This document shows, piece after piece, positions 26,730 to 36,303 of a DNA stretch of 64,000 bases (positions within the stretch are counted from its first letter, which is position 1; every line of letters starts with the position of its first letter). The notes below the pieces were generated by a model. The model had not been told where the DNA came from, did not search any database, and saw nothing but the letters and a program-made list of their open reading frames with translations. The translations under genes were made by a program, and so were the position numbers. The stretch comes from Candidatus Endomicrobiellum guadaloupense (GTDB lineage Bacteria; Elusimicrobiota; Endomicrobiia; Endomicrobiales; Endomicrobiaceae): NCBI GenBank assembly GCA_031278895.1, contig JAITJN010000037.1:35724-99723 (forward strand), written 5' to 3'.

Positions 26730-29700
26730 ATGCCAAGCAATGAATTAGTCTACTCTTTTGATTTGGGTTCCGGAAGTATTGGTGTTTGCGTTAGGAGTGG
26801 CAAAAACATTTTACATTTAGAATCCCTATTAATTGATCCAGATTTTGCTTCAGTAAAAGAAGCATCTATGCGTAGAAGACAAATCCGTACACGCATAGCG
26901 CATAAAGAGAGAGAAGTGGTGGGACAAACAAGCAAAATTAGCAGGTATTGAAGTATTATCAACTGCCCAACCTTCAAAAGAAAATCCAAATCTTAAACCT
27001 GACAAAAGAATGTTAATAGAATTTCTACCACAAGCTTCTAAAGACAAAACAATATACTCTTCTCATTTATTAAGAATAGCTCTTTTGCAAGGCGTAAAAT
27101 TAGAAGGCTGGCAGATCTATAAAGCTATAAGATCTGCAATGCAAAGGAGAGGCTATGATGCACATCTGCCTTGGGCGCAAAGCTTAGACGAGCGAGAGAA
27201 TGTAGATGCTTCAAACAGATATGGTGAAAAACTAAAAGAATTTTTCGCAAACAATCAGAAATATTATTATCCATGCTATTACGAAGCTTTTACACAAGGT
27301 ATTTGGGATCCAGAAAATCCCAAAATACTGACAACTAGGCTCGGAAAAAATCCAAATCCTGCAAGAAACAGAGGCAACAAACCACCTGAAGACAAATGTT
27401 TCCCATCAAGACAGCATGTTGAAGAGGAATTAAGAGTTCTGCTTACAAAAGCAGCAGAATTATTTCCAAAACTTAAAGGTAAAGAAGACTTTGTTATTTA
27501 TGGACCAGCAAAAGAAGCTTATGCTTCATATAATAACAAAAAATATGCTAAATACAGAGGGACTAATTGGGATTTGCAAGGATTATTAGGTCAGAAAGTA
27601 CCAAGATTTGATAATAGAATTATTGCAAAGTGTTGTTTAATAGCACGTTATAATGTTTGTAAAGCAGACAAACAGGTAAATAAAGAAGTTTCTTTCTTGC
27701 TTGCTTTAAAAAATATGAGATATTCTAAAAATCATATAACAAGCATGCAGTTAAATCCACAACAAGTAAATGATATTTTTAAAAGATACACAGAATATCT
27801 TGAGATAGAGAAAAGTAAAGATGGGAATAGTGAGCAAAAAGATAAGACACTTAAAAAAAGAAAAGGCAAAGATAACCCTTTAACAAGAACTTTCTGGAAA
27901 AATTACGTAAATGACTTAGGTGGACAGGTAAACCCTGGCCAACAAGAGATATCAAAACCAAAAGATACCGGCAGAAGCAGGTTTTGTAAACCAGCATTGA
28001 ATATATTGCATAGTTTAATTTTGTTTGGCAAAAATCCACATGATTATTATAAAGAACTTACTGAACAAAATAAAAATATTAACCCTAACAAGGGGCTAGT
28101 GAAAGAGGATTATAAATTTTTACTTAACATGCCAAATGATTGGTATTCCATAAGTATTCAAGATACAAGAGAAGATGATAAAAAATTGTCCCGTCATGAA
28201 GCGGAAAGTAAAATAGTCGAGTATATATCAAAGATAAGCAATAGGGTAGTTCGTCATAGATTATTGATGTTGTTTAAAATATTGAAAGAATTAGACAAAA
28301 AATTTAAAAAAGAATATGGAACACCAGACAAAGTAATTTTTGAAATAGCAAGAGAAGATTTTGTTTGTGAAAATAATAAAAAAGAACGTGCCGACACGGT
28401 AGCAGAATTAAAGGCTTTAGGATTAAGTATAAACGATAAAAATATACTAAAAATGCGGTTAGGTAACCAACAGAAATGGAAAGATATATACGATACATCA
28501 AGTAATAGAGGATTAACAAAAGATATAGAGCAATATGAAATTGATCATATAGTTCCACAGTCTAAAGGTGGCTCTGACTCTTTTTCAAATTTTGTTTTAA
28601 CAAGAAATAGATTCAATCAAGCTAAAGGTGATTTAGCACCTTATGAATGGTTTCAAAAATTAAGAAAAGATGAATGGCAGACTTATGTAAAAAATGTAGC
28701 TGGAATGTTTAAAGGTAAGAAAGACAAGAAAAAAGTAGAATTGTTAATTTCCGATAAAGCAAGCGAATCCGAGAAAAGAAAAACAGATTTGAATGCAACA
28801 TCATATATAGAAAAATCAGCTCAAAAAATAGCAGGTTTGTATTTTGGTTTTGGAATAAACACATTAGGAGACAGAAAGAAAATTTTCTTTTACACAGGTG
28901 GAGAGACTGCCAATGTAAGAAAAAAATTGAACTTAGATAAACTTTTATATTCAAACGAAGAGAAGTTTATAAAAGCAAAATTATCAGGATTAAAAGATAA
29001 AAATAGAGAAAATAAAAAACATCACGCGTTAGACGCGCTTGTTTTAAGTGTTCTTCCTGAAATAAAGACAAAAGTAAAATCCATAGAACAAAAACCAGAT
29101 TATTTCTATGAAGGATTTTGTAAAAAACATTTAAATAATGTTATTTCTAAAACAATAAAACAAAAAACGCCTCAACTTAGAGAGACTATTTATGCTTTAA
29201 GGTATCGTATAGAAGATGGGAAAAAGCACTATTATTTTATATCTCACTTTAACTCTTCAATAGATACTTTTAAATCTATTGAAAGTGCAAGGGGAGCTAC
29301 AGATAAAGATAAAATATTTGATTTAAAAATACAAAATGATTTTAAGAAAAAATTAGAAGAAAAGGGATTGTCTCAAGAATCTTGGGAAAAATGGTTAGAT
29401 AAATACACAGATAATGGTAAAAGAATTAAGAAAATTGCAATTATCGACTCTAAATGTTTTGATGAAAAAGAAGTCTTTAACTCTGATGGAACATTGAGAG
29501 AAGTTATAGGAAAATATGGTAGCAATGGTGTGTCAGGGCAATGGATTAGAGCAGAAAATTTCTATCAAGGACAAATTGTTTATAAAGAAAAAGACAAATG
29601 GAAAGTAGAACCTATTTATGTTTTTGAATCAATGTATAATAAACGTAAACTTTATGAAAACAAATATGATAATGTAAAATTCTTTAAATCACGCCAACTT

Positions 29701-29871
29701 GTTAAATTAGAAAGGTCATATGAAGATATTCCTGATGGTATTTATGAGCTGAAAACATTACGTAGCAACGATTCACACTGTAAGCTTGAAAATATTGATA
29801 ATCAAAAAGAAATAATTAAAAATATTAATTACTTAATAGAAAATTGCGGGATGAGAACTTATGAAAAATAA
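26730..29871 (+). pseudogene. cas9: cas9 (type II-C), split by an early frameshift
   Basis: Together the two frames make a Cas9 of about 1046 residues, the size of compact type II-C effectors. The first frame carries RuvC-I (YSFDLGSGSIGV, Asp11) and the start of the Arg-rich bridge helix (RRRQIRTRIAHKERE). At about 26906-26916 the frame moves by +1, and the second frame continues KWWDKQAKLAGIEVLS. RuvC-II is VIFEIARED, HNH is EIDHIVPQSKGG...NRFNQAKGD (His near 606), and RuvC-III is HHALDALVLS (His near 764). All nuclease residues survive, and the rest is open to the TAATG overlap with cas1. Loss of two bases in a GA/A-rich run explains the shift. It may be a pseudogene, or expressed by slippage. 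Confidence 0.9.
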
Positions 29872-30791
29872 TGAGTTATCATATAATACACATATTAAAC
29901 CATGCAAGCAGGGTATCTGTTGATAGAGGCTGCCTTGTATGTCATATCCCCGAGAAGTCTCCAAGAAGAGTACCTCTTGAAGATATTCTTGCGGTTATAG
30001 TAGCATCAAAAGGTGTAAGTTTTTCTGGAGATTGTTTATCTGCGTTATTAATCCATAATAGTATTGTTCTGCATTGCGATCACAATTATAAACCAATAGG
30101 CAAAACCGTAGGGTTACACAGAGTAGTGCATAACGAGATTTTAGACCAACAAATTTTTCAAGACATTCCTTTTATGAAAAAAGTCTGGGATAAAATTTTG
30201 CTTGCCAAAATTTCTAATCAAGCATATCTATTAAATTATATAGGTGCTAAGCACAAGCTTTGGGAGTACATAAGATCAGGCAACTTAGATGAAGGCAATG
30301 CTGCAAGACATTATTGGAAGATCTATTTTAAAAATTTTGGTCGTTCTTGTCCATGTTCAAGAACTACAAGAGGCGCACAGGACCCTGTAAATGGTATGTT
30401 AAATTATGGGTATGCAGTTATTTCTTCATTATGTCACCGTTTGTTGTTAGCACATGGTTTTAATACATCAGTAGGTATTTATCATAAATACAGATTTCGT
30501 TCAGATCCGCTCGTTTATGATATTATGGAGCCGCTAAGAACTTTTTGCGATTTTATGTTGTTAAGATTTAGGCAAACAAATTTAAGAAAAAAGATTGATG
30601 AGTGGGTAAAATTTGCAGCAAAAGATATAGTTTTTTCAAAGATAAATATAGATGAAGCAAAAAGTTTGAGTTTCAACCTTGCCATAGACAAATACATAAC
30701 TTCCTTTTCCAATTGCTTTAGAACTAAAACTTTAGATAATCTATACATTCCATCACTTAAAGAAATAACATTTGATTATGAGAAAGAGTAA
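29871..30791 (+). CDS. cas1: CRISPR-associated endonuclease Cas1 (type II)
   Basis: This 306-aa integrase of the spacer-acquisition complex has conserved metal ligands: Glu141 (EGNAARHYW), His205 (VGIYHKYRF) and Asp217/Glu220 (VYDIMEPLR). The N-terminal beta domain (PLEDILAVIVASKGVSFS) is normal. It starts on the last base of the cas9 stop (TAATG), so translation is coupled. With Cas2 it would insert spacers, but no array is visible here. The frame is intact, in contrast to cas9. Confidence 0.93.
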   Translation: MSYHIIHILNHASRVSVDRGCLVCHIPEKSPRRVPLEDILAVIVASKGVSFSGDCLSALLIHNSIVLHCDHNYKPIGKTVGLHRVVHNEILDQQIFQDIPFMKKVWDKILLAKISNQAYLLNYIGAKHKLWEYIRSGNLDEGNAARHYWKIYFKNFGRSCPCSRTTRGAQDPVNGMLNYGYAVISSLCHRLLLAHGFNTSVGIYHKYRFRSDPLVYDIMEPLRTFCDFMLLRFRQTNLRKKIDEWVKFAAKDIVFSKINIDEAKSLSFNLAIDKYITSFSNCFRTKTLDNLYIPSLKEITFDYEKE

Positions 30792-30807
30792 TATATGCAG
30801 GTACACA

Positions 30808-31134
30808 ATGGGCTGGCTGCTTATTTTATTTTACTTACCTACAGATACTAAAGAAGAAAGACATCAAGCAACTAAGTTTAGAAACAAACTTCTAGATTTA
30901 GGTTATTTAATGCTTCAGTATTCAGTTTATGCAAGGTGTGCTGTTTCTTTAGATAGAAAGAAAGGATTAATAAATGACATTAAAAAAATAGCACCAACTA
31001 CAGGTAACGTTCAATGCTATTTTATAACAGACAGACAATGGGAAGAATGTATTACAATAACAAAAAATAAAGAAAAAAGTGTACGACAAATTGATTCTGA
31101 AGACAAAATAAACGAGCAACTCCAATTCTGGTAA
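30808..31134 (+). CDS. cas2: CRISPR-associated protein Cas2, beta1 Asp replaced by Tyr
   Basis: This 108-aa Cas2 of the type II kind has the ferredoxin-like layout MGWLLILFYLPTDTKEER, RNKLLDLGYLMLQYSVYAR, then VQCYFITDRQW. Family members normally have Asp at the end of the first strand (FDLP); here it is Tyr9 (TAC, one change from GAC), so metal-dependent nuclease activity is unlikely. In E. coli the structural role of Cas2 in adaptation does not need that activity. I start at the ATG at 30808, which matches homologues, rather than 30772 inside cas1. The C-terminal tail is longer than the core. Confidence 0.88.
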   Translation: MGWLLILFYLPTDTKEERHQATKFRNKLLDLGYLMLQYSVYARCAVSLDRKKGLINDIKKIAPTTGNVQCYFITDRQWEECITITKNKEKSVRQIDSEDKINEQLQFW

Positions 31135-31138
31135 AAAT

Positions 31139-31154
31139 TGTTAGAGGTCTAACA
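31139..31154. terminator. Hairpin after cas2, minus-strand intrinsic terminator
   Basis: TGTTAG-AGGT-CTAACA forms a 6-bp stem four bases after the cas2 stop. Read on the minus strand it is followed by ATTTTT, which fits an intrinsic terminator for a minus-strand RNA entering from 31215. On the plus strand the T-run is weaker. Confidence 0.45.
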
Positions 31155-31273
31155 GTTTCAACTTTAGTTAAGGCATGACTAAAAAACTAAACTTTTTACG
31201 GAGCTAAGAGTGAATCCTATTATAACAAATTTAGTTTTTTAGTCACGTCAAAGTTAGAATCTCAATACGTCAC
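31155..31273. ncRNA. Candidate CRISPR repeat/tracrRNA anti-repeat module
   Basis: TGACTAAAAAACTAAA (31176-31191) is the exact reverse complement of TTTAGTTTTTTAGTCA (31230-31245). Pairing resumes outside this stem: GGC with GTC, then AACTTT (31160-31165) with AAAGTT (31250-31255), and TTC with GAA. A 6-nt bulge (AGTTAA) lies on one side only. Stem, one-sided bulge, stem is the pattern of a tracrRNA:crRNA-repeat duplex, and the place right after cas2 fits. A minus-strand extended -10 (TGTTATAAT, 31219-31227) lies between the arms. Direction is unresolved. A MITE or a plain hairpin would also explain the arms. Confidence 0.4.
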
Positions 31274-31434
31274 CACACTTAGAAGAGAGAAAGAAATTGG
31301 TAATGGCTTACTTTCAATTGTTAGCATACGTCAAATATATATAATAGCATTTTTCATATGAATTTTAAATAAAGAAAGCATCTTTTATTTTTGCGTGATT
31401 TATTATAAAATCTCTGTGCGAAATAGAGGTTTTT

Positions 31435-32217
31435 ATGAAAAACTTTATAGAATTAAGAAATATTTCTGTTCTAAGGGATGACCTAAGAATTTTAGATGAT
31501 GTAACACTTAATATAAAAATAGGTGAGAATGTGGCAATAATAGGTCCAAATGGATCTGGCAAGTCTACATTCATAAAATTAATTATGCGCTCAATTTATC
31601 CATCATATACTGGATATGGAGTTTGCAAGTTGTTTGGGCGTGATGTATGGAATGTGTCTGAACTTCGTAGCATGCTTGGTATTGTTACAGATGATCTCCA
31701 ATATAATTTCCATAACGAGATAACTGGGATTGAGTGTGTATTATCAGGCTTTTTTTCAAGTGTTGGAATAGGCAAAAATCATAATGTTACAAAAGCAATG
31801 ATAGGAAAAGCTGAAGAGACAATAGATTTAATGGGAGTATCATTTTTAAAAGACAAAAAGCTTGTAACTATGTCATCAGGAGAAGCAAGAAGGTTTTTGA
31901 TAGCGAGAGCTCTTGTAAATAATCCGAAAGTTTTAATTTTAGATGAACCTTCAAATAGTTTGGATATATATTCATCTTTAAGCCTTCATAAAACTATAAG
32001 AAAGATTGTTGCTACAGGAGCTAATATAATACTTGTAACGCATTTAGTATCTGATATAATTCCTGAGATCGACAGATTTGTACTATTTAAAAACGGCAAA
32101 ATTTTTGCAGATGGAAAAAGAGAGAGCATTTTTAGTGGCAGCAAACTTTCTTCTCTTTTTGGAATTAATGTAGAAATTAGCGAAAATAAAGGATTCTGCA
32201 GTATTACGACGATATAG
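31435..32217 (+). CDS. ABC transporter ATP-binding protein
   Basis: This 260-aa ABC ATPase has Walker A GPNGSGKST (about 37-45), Q-loop region GIVTDDLQYN, signature MSSGEARRF, Walker B VLILDEPS and switch His in LVTHLVSD. It is closest in layout to the single-domain ATPases of the YlmA/ModF type. No permease gene is adjacent, so its partner is unknown. It is 8 bp ahead of mprF and likely in the same operon. Confidence 0.85.
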   Translation: MKNFIELRNISVLRDDLRILDDVTLNIKIGENVAIIGPNGSGKSTFIKLIMRSIYPSYTGYGVCKLFGRDVWNVSELRSMLGIVTDDLQYNFHNEITGIECVLSGFFSSVGIGKNHNVTKAMIGKAEETIDLMGVSFLKDKKLVTMSSGEARRFLIARALVNNPKVLILDEPSNSLDIYSSLSLHKTIRKIVATGANIILVTHLVSDIIPEIDRFVLFKNGKIFADGKRESIFSGSKLSSLFGINVEISENKGFCSITTI

Positions 32218-32225
32218 GATAAATA

Positions 32226-34796
32226 ATGAAAAAGTGGATAAAGATTGTTTTAATACCTTTAGGTTTTTTGATATTTGTTGGTACGCTTATTCTTTTACAT
32301 AATCAACTAAAAAATCTTAGCTACAGTGACGTTATTGATGCGTTAAAAGCGATCCCTGCAGTTAGAATTGCAATAGCTTTATGCATGGCGATGTTGTACT
32401 ATCTAGTTTTAGGTGGATATGATATTGTAGCTTTTAAATTTATGGATGTTAAAAATCCAATAAAGCCAAAAGATATTTTATTTACGTGTTTTATAAGCAA
32501 TGTTTTAGCGAATAACACAGGTTATTCTATGCTTTTTGGTGGATCTATAAGGTATAGATTGTATTCTCTTTATAACGTTTCAATGATTGATGTTACAAAA
32601 GTACTTTTATTTTCATCAGCTACAATTTGGCTTGGACTGTTATCTGTAGGTGGGTTCATTTTTACTTTAGCTCCAGTTTCTTTAGAAGGAATATTTAATT
32701 TAAATTTTTCAACACGAATAATTGGGATCATTTCTTTGTCTATCCTTATTTTGTATGTTTTGTTTAGTACTCTTAACTCAAAACCAAGAAAAATATTTAA
32801 ATGGACAGTATCTTTTCCAAATATAAAGATTGTTATAGCTCAAACTTTACTTGCCACAAGCGACTGGATTATAGCCTCTTTAACGCTTTTTGTTCTTATG
32901 CCAGAAGGGTATATATCTTATTTTGTATTACTTAAAGTATTTCTTGTATCGCAATTTTTAGTTATTATAAGCCAAGTACCAGGTGGTATGGGTGTCCTTG
33001 AAACTTCTATTACTATTTTAATGCCAAATTCTGCAAATAATCCCGGAATAATAAGCGCACTTCTTGCTTATAGAGCAATATTTTATTTTTTCCCACTTTT
33101 AATAGCTTTAACTATGTTGGGTGCTTTTGAAATTATGGTGTTTACTAAGAAATTTAATAAAACTGCAAAAATTTTTGGAAATACAGTATCGTCGCTCGTG
33201 GTTCAGGTTATAGCCTTATGTTCTTTTTTTGCAGGTATGATCGCTATGTTTTCTGCATCAACGCCGTTTAATGTTGCCAAATTGAAATATATTATAAGTA
33301 TGCTTCCTCCTTGGTTTGCTGATTTATCTCATTTTTTGTTGACTATAGTCTCTTTAGGCATTTTATTTATATCTCGAGCTTTACAACTTAGAGTAAAAAG
33401 AGCTTGGACTATTGCATGCTATTTGATAGCTTTTGCAATAACGTTAATATTTATTGTTGGAGAACCTATTTTAGTTCTTGTTTGTTTTATAGCTTTGTTT
33501 GTAGTTTTATTATTCTCAAAAAAATATTTCTATAGAGATATTTCTGTACTAAAGACAAATTTAAGTTCATGGTGGCTTTGTGCTATTGGGGGTGTATTTT
33601 CTTTATCAGTGTGGATAGGATTTTTTGTAAACAGACAAGATATTCTTTCTTGGATACATTTAGATATCTTTTTCAGTAATTTTTTAAATACAAGCGATGC
33701 AGCAAGATTTTTGAGAGCTAGTTTTGGTGTTGGTGCTATAATATTTATTGTAATTGTTGAGCAAATATTAAAAAACTTTTTCAGCAAATCTGTTTCTTTT
33801 ACAAAAGAAGATATAGCACAAATAGCTTACTCTTCTAATTATTCTTATGCTTTTTATTCTTTAGCTCCTGATAAAGAATTTATAATAAATGATGAAAAAG
33901 ATGCATTTATTATGTATGCAAAATCAAAAGATAGTTGGATTGTTCTTGAAGATCCAGTAGGTAAAAGTTTCCATAAAAACGAGCTTTTGTGGAAATTTAA
34001 AGAATTGGCTGACGATATGTCTGCTAAACCTGCATTTCTTGGTATTGACGGAAAGTATGCTCAAATTTATGATGATGTAGGACTTGATATTTTTGATATA
34101 GGACAAGAAGCTAAAATAGAGTTGAATAATTTTGATAAATCCAATGAAAAGTTTAAAAGTTTTTACGATTTAGAAAATAAATTAGAGACAGAAGGTTTTA
34201 TTTATAAATCTCTAAAATCAGATATGTTTAGTAAATATAAGGCAGAATTCTCAGAGATAAACAAACAGTGGATGCAAAATACTGATTATTTTGAAATGAA
34301 CTTTATTCCAGGCAAATACGATGAGAGTTATATGCAAAATATGGATTTTAGTATTGTAGAAAAAAACAGTAAAATTTATGCTTTTTCAATTTTTTTTAAA
34401 ACTGGCAATAAACACGAAATTTCTTCTGAAATAATAAGATACTTAAAAAGCGAATACGATTTATTCTCTTATATTATTTTTAAAAATATTATTTATGCAA
34501 AAGATGATGGATATAGATTGTTTGATTTAGGCTTTGCATATTTTAATCAATCTGAAAATAGTGGGGAATTAGCAAAATATTTTGCAAAAATGTTTATGTT
34601 TGCCGAGCATTTCAAATATAATATTGCACTTTTAAGAGATTTTAAAGAAAGATTCTATCCTGTTTGGAGAAATAAATATATAGCAATACATCCTGATAAA
34701 TATATTATTTCTTTTATTAAAAATTTTGCTAATCTTGTATCTCCTAAAAAGACTATAAGTAGAAAGAATTATATTAAGGTTTTTTTAAAAAGATGA
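32226..34796 (+). CDS. mprF: MprF-like phosphatidylglycerol lysyl/alanyltransferase
   Basis: The 856-aa protein has the MprF two-part layout. An N-terminal flippase-like membrane domain of about 14 helices covers residues 1-520 and includes NNTGYSMLFGGSIRYRLYS and PGGMGVLETS. It is followed by a cytosolic GNAT-like aminoacyltransferase (ILEDPVGKS, FLGIDGKYAQIYDDVGLDIFDIGQEA). It moves lysine or alanine from aminoacyl-tRNA to phosphatidylglycerol and flips the product, making the membrane more positive and resistant to cationic peptides. The stop overlaps tilS by 4 bp. Amino-acid specificity cannot be read directly. Confidence 0.88.
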   Translation: MKKWIKIVLIPLGFLIFVGTLILLHNQLKNLSYSDVIDALKAIPAVRIAIALCMAMLYYLVLGGYDIVAFKFMDVKNPIKPKDILFTCFISNVLANNTGYSMLFGGSIRYRLYSLYNVSMIDVTKVLLFSSATIWLGLLSVGGFIFTLAPVSLEGIFNLNFSTRIIGIISLSILILYVLFSTLNSKPRKIFKWTVSFPNIKIVIAQTLLATSDWIIASLTLFVLMPEGYISYFVLLKVFLVSQFLVIISQVPGGMGVLETSITILMPNSANNPGIISALLAYRAIFYFFPLLIALTMLGAFEIMVFTKKFNKTAKIFGNTVSSLVVQVIALCSFFAGMIAMFSASTPFNVAKLKYIISMLPPWFADLSHFLLTIVSLGILFISRALQLRVKRAWTIACYLIAFAITLIFIVGEPILVLVCFIALFVVLLFSKKYFYRDISVLKTNLSSWWLCAIGGVFSLSVWIGFFVNRQDILSWIHLDIFFSNFLNTSDAARFLRASFGVGAIIFIVIVEQILKNFFSKSVSFTKEDIAQIAYSSNYSYAFYSLAPDKEFIINDEKDAFIMYAKSKDSWIVLEDPVGKSFHKNELLWKFKELADDMSAKPAFLGIDGKYAQIYDDVGLDIFDIGQEAKIELNNFDKSNEKFKSFYDLENKLETEGFIYKSLKSDMFSKYKAEFSEINKQWMQNTDYFEMNFIPGKYDESYMQNMDFSIVEKNSKIYAFSIFFKTGNKHEISSEIIRYLKSEYDLFSYIIFKNIIYAKDDGYRLFDLGFAYFNQSENSGELAKYFAKMFMFAEHFKYNIALLRDFKERFYPVWRNKYIAIHPDKYIISFIKNFANLVSPKKTISRKNYIKVFLKR

Positions 34797-35767
34797 AAGC
34801 GTGGGATAATTTTTATCAAAATGTTATTCAAACTGACTTGATAAAACGTGAAGATAAAATTGTTCTTGCAGTTTCCGGAGGACAAGACTCAATGTGCATG
34901 CTTCATTTGTTTTGGCGTTTAGCTAAAAAAATCCGACTTGAGCTATTAGTTGTAAACTTCAACCATAAACTAAGGAAAGACTCTCTCGAAGAAGCTAATA
35001 TCGTGAAGTTTTTATCAGATAAATTAGGTATTGAATGTATCTTAGAAGATATTAATGTTAAGGGATATGCTAAAAAAGAGTCGGTATCTATTGAAACAGC
35101 TGGACGTAATTTAAGATATTATACGCTTGAGAACATAGCAAAAAGACACAAATATAATAAAATTGCTACTGCACATAACTCTAATGATAATGCAGAAACT
35201 GTTCTAATGTGGCTTCTAAGAGGTAGTGGTAATTTTGCAGGTATACCTCAAGAAAGGACAGTAAGCAGAAAACTAAGTATTGTAAGACCTTTGCTTCCAA
35301 TTAAACGTAAGCTCATTGAAGATTATGTAAAGATTCACAAATTACCGTTTTGTACCGACAAATCAAATTTTTCCGACATTTATACCAGAAATAAAATAAG
35401 GCATTCTTTGATTCCTGCCTGTGAAAAGATAAACCCGATGGTTGTTGAGCATATATTTAATTTAAGCCGTATACAAACTATGGAAAACTCTTATTTAGAA
35501 CAGATAACCCTTAAATGTTTGAGAAAGTGTGTTAAATTTAACAAAACCAAAATTTTTCTTGATTTAACAATGTTTTTGCAGTATAATAAAGCGGTTAAAT
35601 ACAGGATTTTAAAGAATATTTTGCCACAAAAAAAATACAATTCTCATATCAATTTAATAATGTTTAAAATTCTATCGTCAGATTTATCTGTTTATAAGAT
35701 ATCAGATGAGTGGAGTTTTTGTATTAAACAAAATAATAAAGCATATTTTATAAAGGATAAAAGATGA
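34793..35767 (+). CDS. tilS: tRNA(Ile)-lysidine synthetase
   Basis: This 324-aa N-type ATP pyrophosphatase has the PP-loop VSGGQDS near residues 28-34, VNFNHKLR, and the TilS-specific ATAHNSNDNAETVLM and LRYYTL segments. It modifies C34 of tRNA-Ile(CAU) to lysidine, so that the tRNA reads AUA and is charged with isoleucine. It is essential, and AUA is common in this AT-rich genome. The C-terminal substrate domain is short compared with E. coli TilS. It overlaps both neighbours by 4 bp (mprF upstream, hpt downstream). Confidence 0.9.
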   Translation: MKAWDNFYQNVIQTDLIKREDKIVLAVSGGQDSMCMLHLFWRLAKKIRLELLVVNFNHKLRKDSLEEANIVKFLSDKLGIECILEDINVKGYAKKESVSIETAGRNLRYYTLENIAKRHKYNKIATAHNSNDNAETVLMWLLRGSGNFAGIPQERTVSRKLSIVRPLLPIKRKLIEDYVKIHKLPFCTDKSNFSDIYTRNKIRHSLIPACEKINPMVVEHIFNLSRIQTMENSYLEQITLKCLRKCVKFNKTKIFLDLTMFLQYNKAVKYRILKNILPQKKYNSHINLIMFKILSSDLSVYKISDEWSFCIKQNNKAYFIKDKR

Positions 35768-36303
35768 CCAACAAATACTGCAGAGGTGATATTGATATTT
35801 TGCTTTCCGCTGAAGATATTCATAAAAGAGTTGCAGAAATAGGTTCTCAGATCTCTAAAGATTATCAAGGTAGAGATGTTTTATTAGTTACTGTTTTAAA
35901 TGGAAGTTTTATTTTTTGTGCAGACTTAGTTCGTAATATTGATTTAGACTGCAAAGTTGACTTTATGTCTGTTAGCTCTTATCTTGGAACGCAAACACAG
36001 GGAAAAGTAAAAGTTGTTTCTGGTATAAAAGAAGATATTATAGGCAAAGATGTTATAATCATTGAAGATATAGTAGACAAAGGATTTACATTGGATTTCT
36101 TGATAAGAGAGATATCTTTAAAAAAGCCTAAAAGCATAAAGACTTGCGTATTCTTAGACAAAAAATGCGCTAGAGAAAAAGAAGTCATAGTTAACTACAG
36201 CTGTTTTGAAATCGGCAATGATTTTGTTGTTGGTTATGGGTTGGATTGCGATGGTTTTTTTAGAACCTTGCCTTACGTCGGAAAAATAAAGGAGTCTGTT
36301 TAA
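35764..36303 (+). CDS. hpt: Hypoxanthine phosphoribosyltransferase
   Basis: This 179-aa purine salvage enzyme makes IMP/GMP from hypoxanthine or guanine and PRPP. It has VTVLNGSFIFCADLVR, the flexible-loop region MSVSSYLGTQTQGKVK and the PRPP-binding VIIIEDIVDKGFTL. DKG stands where many family members have DTG. The tilS-hpt-ftsH order is widely conserved. The stop overlaps the ftsH start. Confidence 0.92.
   Translation: MTNKYCRGDIDILLSAEDIHKRVAEIGSQISKDYQGRDVLLVTVLNGSFIFCADLVRNIDLDCKVDFMSVSSYLGTQTQGKVKVVSGIKEDIIGKDVIIIEDIVDKGFTLDFLIREISLKKPKSIKTCVFLDKKCAREKEVIVNYSCFEIGNDFVVGYGLDCDGFFRTLPYVGKIKESV

Noticed and set aside
31176-31245. Simple intrinsic terminator for cas2
   Set aside because: The 38-nt loop and lack of a U-tract directly after the stem make it a poor terminator; the hairpin at 31139 is a better candidate.
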